Shown here one piece after another: positions 16,648-22,974 of a stretch of 33,823 nt of DNA. A program made the translations under genes and the position numbers. This DNA is from an uncultured Alcaligenaceae bacterium (lineage in GTDB: Bacteria; Pseudomonadota; Gammaproteobacteria; Burkholderiales; Burkholderiaceae_B), in NCBI GenBank assembly GCA_937896225.1, contig CALBMZ010000096.1, positions 1 through 33,823 of the forward strand, in the 5' to 3' direction. The notes under the pieces are model-generated. The model was not told the origin of the DNA, searched no databases, and was given only the letters and a program-made list of their open reading frames with translations. The stretch's first letter is position 1, and every line of letters starts with the position of its first letter.

Positions 16648-16959
16648 TCAGTTACCTTTTAAATTCGTTTCAATCGGTCGAATGTGCTGCCCATGTAGGG
16701 TTAAACGTGCAGCGTTTTTTCGGGTAGGGGCTATAAAACCTTCAATTTCAAATTCAGCATTGATAGGCAAGTGCTGATGCATATTTGCTAAATCACCTAA
16801 CAAAACGACATTCATTTCAAAAGCGACTTGTCTTTCCAGACCAGCCTCAATGACGGTTTCGTTATGACTAAGTTGAAACTGCAAGACAGGCAAGCCAGCT
16901 GGGGTATACCGAATCGCTTCGCGCTCGACTACCTTGCCAGTAATGACTGTACGGTTCAA
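16648..16959 (-). CDS. priB: primosomal replication protein N (PriB)
   Basis: OB-fold single-strand DNA-binding protein related to SSB; with PriA and PriC/DnaT it reloads DnaB at stalled forks. The sequence [20 protein letters not shown], then [10 protein letters not shown] and IEGFIAP, matches the Betaproteobacterial PriB pattern. Starts are TTG at 16959 (AGGG six bases upstream; protein begins MNRTV, like known PriB) or TTG at 16965; I prefer the first. That gives 103 residues, as usual. It sits between rpsF and rpsR, the standard Proteobacterial position, and dnaB, the helicase it helps load, follows beyond rplI. Confidence 0.9.
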   Translation of the reverse strand: MNRTVITGKVVEREAIRYTPAGLPVLQFQLSHNETVIEAGLERQVAFEMNVVLLGDLANMHQHLPINAEFEIEGFIAPTRKNAARLTLHGQHIRPIETNLKGN

Positions 16960-16972
16960 ACCCAAGCCCTAT

Positions 16973-17353
16973 TTATTCGGCCTCATTCTCGGTTGTGTTC
17001 GAATCAGCGACTGCTTTACGCGCTTCGTCACGCTCGACTGATTTCATCATGATTGAAGGTGCGGTTTCCGCTGTTTTGGTTTTAATAACCAAATGACGTA
17101 AAACTGCATCGTTGTAGCGAAATGAGTGCTCAAGCTCATCAAGCGTAGCTTGATTACACTCGATATTGACGCAAACATAATGCGCTTTAACTAATTTTTG
17201 AATGGGGTAAGCCAATTGACGACGGCCCCAGTCTTCTAGGCGATGTATGACACCACCGTGACCAGTAATGAGAGATTGATACCGCTCGATCATGGCGGGC
17301 ACTTGCTCGCTTTGATCGGGGTGCACAATGAATACGACTTCGTAGTTACGCAT
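16973..17353 (-). CDS. rpsF: 30S ribosomal protein S6
   Basis: S6 pairs with S18 on the 30S platform. It begins [18 protein letters not shown], contains [14 protein letters not shown] and [11 protein letters not shown], and ends with an acidic tail (NTTENEAE), as in enteric S6, where the tail can be modified with glutamates by RimK; whether that occurs here is unknown. Length 126 residues. First gene of the ribosomal operon, 132 bases after dxs. AGGA lies 12 bases before the ATG, so initiation may be weak or controlled by the leader. Confidence 0.98.
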   Translation of the reverse strand: MRNYEVVFIVHPDQSEQVPAMIERYQSLITGHGGVIHRLEDWGRRQLAYPIQKLVKAHYVCVNIECNQATLDELEHSFRYNDAVLRHLVIKTKTAETAPSIMMKSVERDEARKAVADSNTTENEAE

Positions 17354-17377
17354 AAGTAAAAATATTCCTAAGGTTAC

Positions 17378-17395
17378 CTCGGGTTAAACACCGAG
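17378..17395 (-). promoter_or_regulatory. hairpin in the rpsF leader, possible S6:S18 control site
   Basis: CTCGG (rev strand) pairs with CCGAG across an 8-base loop, ending 24 bases before the rpsF ATG. An S6:S18-binding leader with conserved CCG bases is known before rpsF in many bacteria. I cannot confirm that this hairpin matches that model. Confidence 0.35.
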
Positions 17396-17485
17396 CAGTA
17401 GCCCGCCACCTTTTAAAGGCAATCGAGCAAGATCGAACCCAAAGTTAGTAAAACCGACTTCGGGTTAGCCCGCTATTGTCGCAGG

Positions 17486-19345
17486 TCAGGCCAAGTCTTG
17501 CAAGCGCGTTAAAATTGAGGCTTCAATTCCCGCAGAATCAAGCCCTACTGAAGCCAATAAAGCGACCGGGTCACCATGGTCAATGAACACATCAGGCAAA
17601 CCAAGTTGTAACAGTGGTTTCAATAACCCATGCGCCTGCATCGCCTCTGAAACCGCGCTACCTGCCCCACCCATAATACTGGCTTCTTCTAGTGTGACGA
17701 TTAGCGCATGGCTGTCAGCCATTTCACGAACAAGAGCGTCGTCTATCGGTTTAACAAACCGCATGTCTACTAAAGTGAACTGATGCTTCTCAGCCACGTG
17801 TTGCGCAGCGGTTAACAGCGTACCAAATACCAAAATTGCAACGCGTTGCCCAGTTTGTCTAACCAAACCTTTACCAAGCGTGACAGCGTCTAGCTCACGC
17901 CCAGCTAATACGCCTCTTCCGGCACCTCTGGGGTATCGCACTGCGGCAGGCCCAGGGTACTCGTAACATGTGGTTAATAACAAACGCGCTTCATGCTCGT
18001 CAGACGGAGTAGCTAACACCATGTTGGGAATGCAACGAATAAACGCAATATCGTAGTTGCCTGCGTGGGTGGCACCGTCGGCCCCAACTAAACCCGCTCG
18101 ATCTAATGCAAACGTAACATCAAGATTTTGGAGCGCGACGTCATGGATTAACTGATCATAACCCCGTTGTAAAAACGTGGAATAAATGGCGACAACTGGC
18201 TTTTGACCCTCACAAGCCAACCCTGCAGCGAAGGTCACAGCATGTTGTTCGGCAATACCCACATCAAAATAACGTTTGGGGAACTTCTGCTCAAACTCAA
18301 CCAAGCCACTGCCTTCGCGCATAGCCGGTGTAATGGCTACCAACCGCTCATCGGCCGCACCCATGTCACACAACCACTGCCCAAAAATCTGGGTAAAGGT
18401 TGTTTTTGGGGGCGTCGTTGCCTTTTGAATGCCCACTTTTGGGTCAAACTTGCCCGGACCATGATAGAGCACAGGGTCAGCCTCGGCTAATTTGTAACCT
18501 TGCCCTTTTTTAGTTATCACGTGTAAAAACTGAGGGCCTTTTAACTGACGCATGTTTTGAAGCGTGGGCACTAAGGCGTCGAGGTCATGCCCATCTATGG
18601 GACCAACATAGTTAAAACCCAACTCTTCAAACATCGTTGCTGGGGTCACCATACCTTTAGCATGCTCTTCAAAACGCCTCGCGAACTCAAGTACAGGGGG
18701 CACGTGCTGCAAAACGGCTCGGCCCATATTACGAGCGGTATTAAATAGGCTGCCTGATAATAAACGCGCTAAGTAACGATTTAAGGCCCCAACGGGTGGT
18801 GAAATAGACATATCGTTGTCATTTAAAACCACCAACAGGTTAATGTCAGGTGTCACACCAGCATTATTCATCGCTTCGAAAGCCATACCTGCTGACATGG
18901 CACCATCGCCGATGACTGCAATATGCTGACGCGCAATACCCGCATTTCGCGATGCAACAGCCATACCTAATGCAGCTGAAATTGAGGTTGAAGAATGCGC
19001 CGTACCAAATGCGTCGTAAGGTGACTCAACGCGACGCGGAAAACCTGAAATGCCACCAGCCTGACGCAAAGTTGACAAGGCTTCGCGACGTCCCGTCAAA
19101 ATTTTATGCGGGTAAGACTGATGACCGACGTCCCAAACAATACGGTCATGGGGCGTATCAAATACATAATGCAGGGCAATGGTAAGCTCAACCGTACCTA
19201 GGTTTGACGACAAGTGTCCACCCGTATGCGAGACCGAATCGAGCAAATACTGCCTCATTTGGTTTGCTATCGGCTCAAGTTGCTTGCGGTCAAGTTGCCG
19301 CAAGGCTTGGGGCGAATCAATCAACTCTAAGCGTGCTTCTGTCAT
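17486..19345 (-). CDS. dxs: 1-deoxy-D-xylulose-5-phosphate synthase
   Basis: TPP enzyme joining pyruvate and glyceraldehyde 3-phosphate to DXP, the entry to the MEP isoprenoid route and a precursor of PLP and thiamine. Seen: [13 protein letters not shown] near the N-terminus with the catalytic His; the TPP motif starting GDGAMSAG at about 146 and ending with NDNDMSI; the pyrimidine-binding DVGIAEQHA with Glu at about 366; and a C-terminal transketolase domain. ATG at 19345 has GAGG ten bases upstream; ATG at 19354 has it only one base upstream, so I chose the former (619 residues). It follows ispA by 30 bases in xseB-ispA-dxs. Confidence 0.97.
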   Translation of the reverse strand: MTEARLELIDSPQALRQLDRKQLEPIANQMRQYLLDSVSHTGGHLSSNLGTVELTIALHYVFDTPHDRIVWDVGHQSYPHKILTGRREALSTLRQAGGISGFPRRVESPYDAFGTAHSSTSISAALGMAVASRNAGIARQHIAVIGDGAMSAGMAFEAMNNAGVTPDINLLVVLNDNDMSISPPVGALNRYLARLLSGSLFNTARNMGRAVLQHVPPVLEFARRFEEHAKGMVTPATMFEELGFNYVGPIDGHDLDALVPTLQNMRQLKGPQFLHVITKKGQGYKLAEADPVLYHGPGKFDPKVGIQKATTPPKTTFTQIFGQWLCDMGAADERLVAITPAMREGSGLVEFEQKFPKRYFDVGIAEQHAVTFAAGLACEGQKPVVAIYSTFLQRGYDQLIHDVALQNLDVTFALDRAGLVGADGATHAGNYDIAFIRCIPNMVLATPSDEHEARLLLTTCYEYPGPAAVRYPRGAGRGVLAGRELDAVTLGKGLVRQTGQRVAILVFGTLLTAAQHVAEKHQFTLVDMRFVKPIDDALVREMADSHALIVTLEEASIMGGAGSAVSEAMQAHGLLKPLLQLGLPDVFIDHGDPVALLASVGLDSAGIEASILTRLQDLA

Positions 19346-19375
19346 ACCAACCATACCTCAATACAAAAATTTTCT

Positions 19376-20332
19376 TTAATTTGAACGGTAAACAATGAAA
19401 TGCGCCAAACCTCTTAATGCGGCACCTTGCTCACCGAAAGACTGAATGGCCTCAACGGCCTGATCATAAAGCTCAATCGCAAAGTCTTGGGCTCGCTCAA
19501 CACCCATTAAACTCACGTAGGTAGATTTGTGATCTTGCTGGTCTTTACCAGCAGTCTTACCTAACTGGTTTGTATTAGCGGTCACATCTAGTACGTCGTC
19601 AATCACTTGAAACGCCAGACCAATAGCCCTTGCATAAATTTTTAAAGCTTCGCGTTGCTTTGAGTTTGCAGCCGTAATGATGGCACCCATCACAACGCTT
19701 GCCTCTAATAATGCGCCCGTTTTAAGCCTATGCATCTGAGCCAACTCAAGCTCAGTTTGTATTTTTCCAGTCGAAATCAAATCAATCGCTTGACCACCAG
19801 CCATACCCAAACTACCCAGAGCATGAGAAAAACATTGTATAGATTGCACAATTAAAGCAGGCGCAACCGGCAGCTGAGCTAACCACTCAAAAGCTAATGG
19901 TTGCATGGCATCGCCCGCTAATAAAGCGACGGCTTCACCAAACTGCACATGCGTGGTCGGTTTACCTCGTCGCAAGATGTCGTCATCCATACAAGGCAAA
20001 TCGTCATGAATAAGGGAGTAGGCGTGTACCAACTCAACTGCTGCTGCAGCAGCATTTAAACTTGTAAGGGTGGCCAAGTCAATTGAAGGGTGACATGCTT
20101 GACCGGCAGCTAACAACAAAGCTCCCCGCACTCGCTTGCCACCTCCGAGCACGGCCCAACGCATGGCTTGATGCAGATCGGTGGGCGAAACGTCAGGTTT
20201 AGGCATGAAAGCGTCAAGCGTTTGCTCAACTTGATTTTGGTGCTCGCTTAACCAAGCATCAAACCATGGCGCGTCAAACGTATGACGGTTATGAGGTTGC
20301 AATAAAGACAAATGGTTTGAGTCTGATTGCAT
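19376..20332 (-). CDS. ispA: farnesyl diphosphate synthase (geranyltranstransferase)
   Basis: Head-to-tail prenyl transferase that builds FPP from IPP and DMAPP. First Asp-rich motif DDLPCMDDD starting at Asp110, with RRGKPTTH right after; second motif FQVIDDVLD at 241-249; GGGKRVRG at about 63-70. Two bulky-to-small changes before the first motif (YSLIHDD) fit the FPP class. Length 318 residues, with a somewhat long N-terminal tail of about 20 residues. It lies six bases after xseB and 30 before dxs. Its product supplies quinones, undecaprenyl diphosphate and the HpnD reaction. Confidence 0.96.
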   Translation of the reverse strand: MQSDSNHLSLLQPHNRHTFDAPWFDAWLSEHQNQVEQTLDAFMPKPDVSPTDLHQAMRWAVLGGGKRVRGALLLAAGQACHPSIDLATLTSLNAAAAAVELVHAYSLIHDDLPCMDDDILRRGKPTTHVQFGEAVALLAGDAMQPLAFEWLAQLPVAPALIVQSIQCFSHALGSLGMAGGQAIDLISTGKIQTELELAQMHRLKTGALLEASVVMGAIITAANSKQREALKIYARAIGLAFQVIDDVLDVTANTNQLGKTAGKDQQDHKSTYVSLMGVERAQDFAIELYDQAVEAIQSFGEQGAALRGLAHFIVYRSN

Positions 20333-20338
20333 GAATTT

Positions 20339-20602
20339 TTAACCAGATATGGCTGAGTTGTCGCCCGAAAAAGGCTTGAGCAAGTCAGCCTCCAGCATGC
20401 GAACCTGCTGTTCGGCTTGCGACAACTGTTCTTGACATATTTTAGACAAGGCAACCCCTTGTTCATAAGCGAGAAGGGAAGCTTCAAGTGACAAGTCGCC
20501 TGATTCCATCTTGGCAACCAACGCTTCAAGAGCGGCCAAAGCGGACTCAAAATCTTTTGGCTGTTCAAGCGTTTGATCAAGCTGGGCAGGTTTAACAGGC
20601 AC
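20339..20602 (-). CDS. xseB: exodeoxyribonuclease VII small subunit
   Basis: Small subunit of ExoVII, which degrades single-stranded DNA; it packs as helical hairpins along XseA. The 87 residues form the typical coiled helices: DFESALAALEALVAKMESGD, then LSLEASLLAYEQGVALSKIC. GTG at 20602 is chosen because AAAGGAA lies eight bases before it (20611-20617 on the forward strand). The ATG at 20644 would add 14 residues and has no ribosome site. First gene of xseB-ispA-dxs; xseA is not in the window. Confidence 0.93.
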   Translation of the reverse strand: MPVKPAQLDQTLEQPKDFESALAALEALVAKMESGDLSLEASLLAYEQGVALSKICQEQLSQAEQQVRMLEADLLKPFSGDNSAISG

Positions 20603-20678
20603 TGTAAGGTTTCCTTTAAATACAAATTTATTTGCAACTTGCATATGCTAATCAACCGTATTGTAAAGGAACACTGAA

Positions 20679-20696
20679 CCCCAATATCTGCTGGGG
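20679..20696. promoter_or_regulatory. small hairpin in the xseB/Rieske divergent region
   Basis: CCCCA pairs with TGGGG across an 8-base loop. It lies immediately before the candidate -10 box of the Rieske gene, where it could be a regulator site; it is upstream of the likely transcript start, so an RNA role is unlikely for the plus strand. Confidence 0.3.
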
Positions 20697-20702
20697 TACA
20701 AT
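20697..20702 (+). promoter_or_regulatory. candidate -10 element for the Rieske oxygenase gene
   Basis: TACAAT matches TATAAT in five of six bases. The -35 region 17 bases upstream (CTGAAC, 20674-20679) is poor, so an activator may be needed. Transcription would begin near 20709, just before two hairpins. Confidence 0.35.
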
Positions 20703-20715
20703 AATTTGGAAATAG

Positions 20716-20734
20716 ATCGGAGAGTCCGATTTTT
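20716..20734 (+). terminator. leader terminator-like hairpin 1
   Basis: ATCGGA and TCCGAT form a 6-bp stem (8 bp with one G-T and one A-T pair) over a 3-base loop, followed by TTTTT, interrupted by C after 20734. On the plus strand this is a short intrinsic-terminator shape inside the leader of the Rieske gene. Confidence 0.5.
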
Positions 20735-20740
20735 CTTCGC

Positions 20741-20771
20741 GCCAGCTAGATTTTTTGCTGGCTATTTTTTT
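20741..20771 (+). terminator. leader terminator-like hairpin 2
   Basis: GCCAGC and GCTGGC form a 6-bp GC-rich stem over a 10-base T-rich loop, followed by TA and seven T residues (20765-20771). It ends 16 bases before the Rieske ATG. Because the only gene upstream is divergent, this would act on the Rieske transcript itself. Confidence 0.6.
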
Positions 20772-20787
20772 CTTTGCGGGGGGAATC

Positions 20788-21939
20788 ATGTCTGATGTGG
20801 GTCAGAACAAACATCTAGAGCCAGCCAACTCTCAACCAAATCTTGCCAACTACCTTGACGAGAAGCAACTTGCTGTTGAACGCGATTTTATTTTCAACCA
20901 AGCAAGTTTGTACATTGGCCACGAAAAAGGCGTCCCTCAACTAGGCGACTGGCGTGCACTTTCCCAAGAAAATATGGGACGTGTGATGGTGCGCACCCCC
21001 TCTGGCTTAGAATTGGTTTCAAATATCTGTCGGCATCGCCAAGGCTTAATGTTGGGTAATCAAGCAGGCTGGGGCAACCGTACCGCCTCGATCACAGGCA
21101 ATTTATCTGAAACGGGTGGGAATATTGTCTGCCCTTTGCATCGTTGGACATACAACCCAAAAGGCGAATTGCTGGGCGCGCCCCACTTTCCACAAAATCC
21201 CTGCTTAAATCTTGAGCGTTTTAACTTGCAAAATTGCCATGGCCTGCATTTTGAGGGGCCCCGCGACCCGAACCTAGATATTGGTAAGTTATTTAAACGA
21301 CCCGAATTTGACTTTTCAAATTATGTATTTGATCGGGCCGAAGTTCACCCCTGCCATTACAACTGGAAGACTTTCATTGAGGTGTATTTAGAAGACTATC
21401 ATGTCGAGCCCTTTCACCCGGGATTAGGAAGCTTTGTAAGCTGTGACGATCTCACTTGGGAATTTGACAAACAATTTAGTCTCCAACGTGTCGGGGTGCA
21501 CCGAGCCTTGTCGCAACCTGGCTCCGAAGCCTATCGTATTTGGCACGATAAATTACTGTCATTTCGTCAGGGCCAAGCCCCTAATTTTGGGGCTATCTGG
21601 GTCACTTACTTTCCAACCCATATGATTGAGCTCTACCCTCACACGTTGGTTTTATCTACTCTCTACCCCGTTTCAGCCCAAGAAACCCTCAATGTAGTCG
21701 AGTTTTATTACCCCGAAGAAATCGCTTCCTTTGAACGTGAGTTCGTTGAGGCACAACAAGCGGCCTATATGGAAACTGCAGTGGAAGACGATGAAATAGC
21801 GGAACGCATGGATGCAGGAAGAAAAATCTTGCACGCTCGAGGTCAAAATGAGGTGGGGCCCTACCAGTCACCTATGGAAGACGGTATGCAGCATTTTCAT
21901 GAATGGTATGCCCGTATGATGCGGGAACAAAAAGACTAA
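20788..21939 (+). CDS. Rieske non-heme iron oxygenase, alpha-subunit type
   Basis: Oxygenase of the aromatic-ring-hydroxylating dioxygenase alpha-subunit superfamily. The Rieske [2Fe-2S] ligands are Cys81/His83 (CRHRQG) and Cys115/His118 (CPLHRW), with 31 residues between the pairs, longer than usual. The catalytic domain has NWKTFIEVYLEDYHVEPFH with Asp203, His205 and His210 as likely iron-site residues. Length 383 residues. ATG at 20788 follows GGGGGGAATC; an upstream TTG at 20755 lies in a hairpin and was rejected. No beta subunit, ferredoxin or reductase is nearby. It is divergent from xseB-ispA-dxs, a linkage that recurs in Burkholderiales. The substrate is unknown. Confidence 0.9.
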   Translation: MSDVGQNKHLEPANSQPNLANYLDEKQLAVERDFIFNQASLYIGHEKGVPQLGDWRALSQENMGRVMVRTPSGLELVSNICRHRQGLMLGNQAGWGNRTASITGNLSETGGNIVCPLHRWTYNPKGELLGAPHFPQNPCLNLERFNLQNCHGLHFEGPRDPNLDIGKLFKRPEFDFSNYVFDRAEVHPCHYNWKTFIEVYLEDYHVEPFHPGLGSFVSCDDLTWEFDKQFSLQRVGVHRALSQPGSEAYRIWHDKLLSFRQGQAPNFGAIWVTYFPTHMIELYPHTLVLSTLYPVSAQETLNVVEFYYPEEIASFEREFVEAQQAAYMETAVEDDEIAERMDAGRKILHARGQNEVGPYQSPMEDGMQHFHEWYARMMREQKD

Positions 21940-21956
21940 AAAACAGTCATAATCAA

Positions 21957-21983
21957 AACAAATTTTTTGTTCCTATTTTTTAC
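21957..21983 (+). terminator. weak AT-rich terminator-like hairpin after the Rieske gene
   Basis: AACAAA and TTTGTT pair over a TTT loop, followed by CCTATTTTTT. The stem has only one G-C pair, so termination may be weak and htpX could be partly cotranscribed. Confidence 0.3.
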
Positions 21984-22031
21984 ACACCATAAATTGACTT
22001 TTCCACCCTTCAATTTTTTCAGGAAGCGTTC

Positions 22032-22904
22032 ATGAAACGTATTGTTCTGTTCCTTGCCACCAATCTCGCGGTAATCGTGGTGTTAGGTATTGTTCTAAAT
22101 TTACTCGGCGCTGACCGCTTTTTAACGGCACAGGGTTTAAATATTGAAATGCTGTTGGTTTTTTCAACCGTCATTGGTTTTGGCGGAGCCATTATTTCTC
22201 TCTTAATTAGTAAACGCATGGCCAAATGGTCTACTAAGGCGCGCATCATTGATCCCCAGGCGCCAGCCACATCAGAAGAACGATGGCTCGTTGAAACCGT
22301 TCACCAGTTAGCTGACCGGGCACAGATTGGTCAGCCAGAGGTTGCCATTTACGATGGTGCACCCAATGCTTTTGCAACCGGTGCATTTAAAAATAATGCC
22401 CTTGTGGCGGTTTCAACAGGCCTATTACAAAGCATGACGCGCGAAGAAGTCACGGCTGTGTTGGGTCACGAAGTTGCCCATGTCGCAAACGGTGACATGA
22501 TTACTTTGACACTCATACAAGGTGTAGTGAACACCTTTGTTGTATTTTTTGCCAGACTCGTTGGCTACTTTGTTGACCGCGTCATTCTGAAAAATGAGCG
22601 TGGCGTCGGCATGGGTTATTTTGTTGCCGTGATTGTTTCAGAAATTATTTTTGGTATCTTGGCTAGTATTATTGTTGCTTGGTTTTCACGCCAGCGTGAA
22701 TACAGGGCAGACGAGGGTTCTGCACGACTGCTTCAATCACGTGAACCTATGATTAAAGCCTTGGCACGTTTAGGGGGCTTAACACCGGGCGATTTACCTA
22801 AAAGCTTTGAAGCATCAGGTATTAGCGGTGGCAAAGGCATTGCGGCATTATTCTCAACTCACCCACCGATTGAACAACGCATTGCAGCTTTGAAAAATCT
22901 TTAA
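22032..22904 (+). CDS. htpX: membrane zinc metalloprotease HtpX
   Basis: M48 protease of the inner membrane that degrades misfolded membrane proteins together with FtsH. Two N-terminal helices (about residues 5-25 and 38-60), the zinc motif HEVAH with His146, Glu147 and His150, two more hydrophobic segments (about 158-178 and 190-215), and the third-ligand region [10 protein letters not shown]. Length 290 residues, typical of Proteobacterial HtpX. AGGAAGCG precedes the ATG at 22032. In enterics it is controlled by CpxR and heat shock; I see no clear sigma-32 site in the 92 bases upstream. Confidence 0.96.
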   Translation: MKRIVLFLATNLAVIVVLGIVLNLLGADRFLTAQGLNIEMLLVFSTVIGFGGAIISLLISKRMAKWSTKARIIDPQAPATSEERWLVETVHQLADRAQIGQPEVAIYDGAPNAFATGAFKNNALVAVSTGLLQSMTREEVTAVLGHEVAHVANGDMITLTLIQGVVNTFVVFFARLVGYFVDRVILKNERGVGMGYFVAVIVSEIIFGILASIIVAWFSRQREYRADEGSARLLQSREPMIKALARLGGLTPGDLPKSFEASGISGGKGIAALFSTHPPIEQRIAALKNL

Positions 22905-22935
22905 GAACATTCTTTCACTCGCAAGCTTTGCCGTT

Positions 22936-22974
22936 CGCCTGACACCAAGCGTTGACTTGGGTCAGGCGTTTGTT
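22936..22974 (+). terminator. intrinsic terminator after htpX
   Basis: CGCCTGACACCAAG pairs with CTTGGGTCAGGCG (13 bp with one bulged A) around the loop CGTTGA, followed by TTTGTTCT. The T-rich tail runs into the polA stop at 22975-22977 on the other strand. There is no T run on the minus side, so it acts on htpX only. Confidence 0.75.

Noticed and set aside
20603-20644. ATG 20644 as the start of xseB
   Set aside because: No ribosome site, whereas GTG 20602 has AAAGGAA at ideal spacing and gives the normal length.
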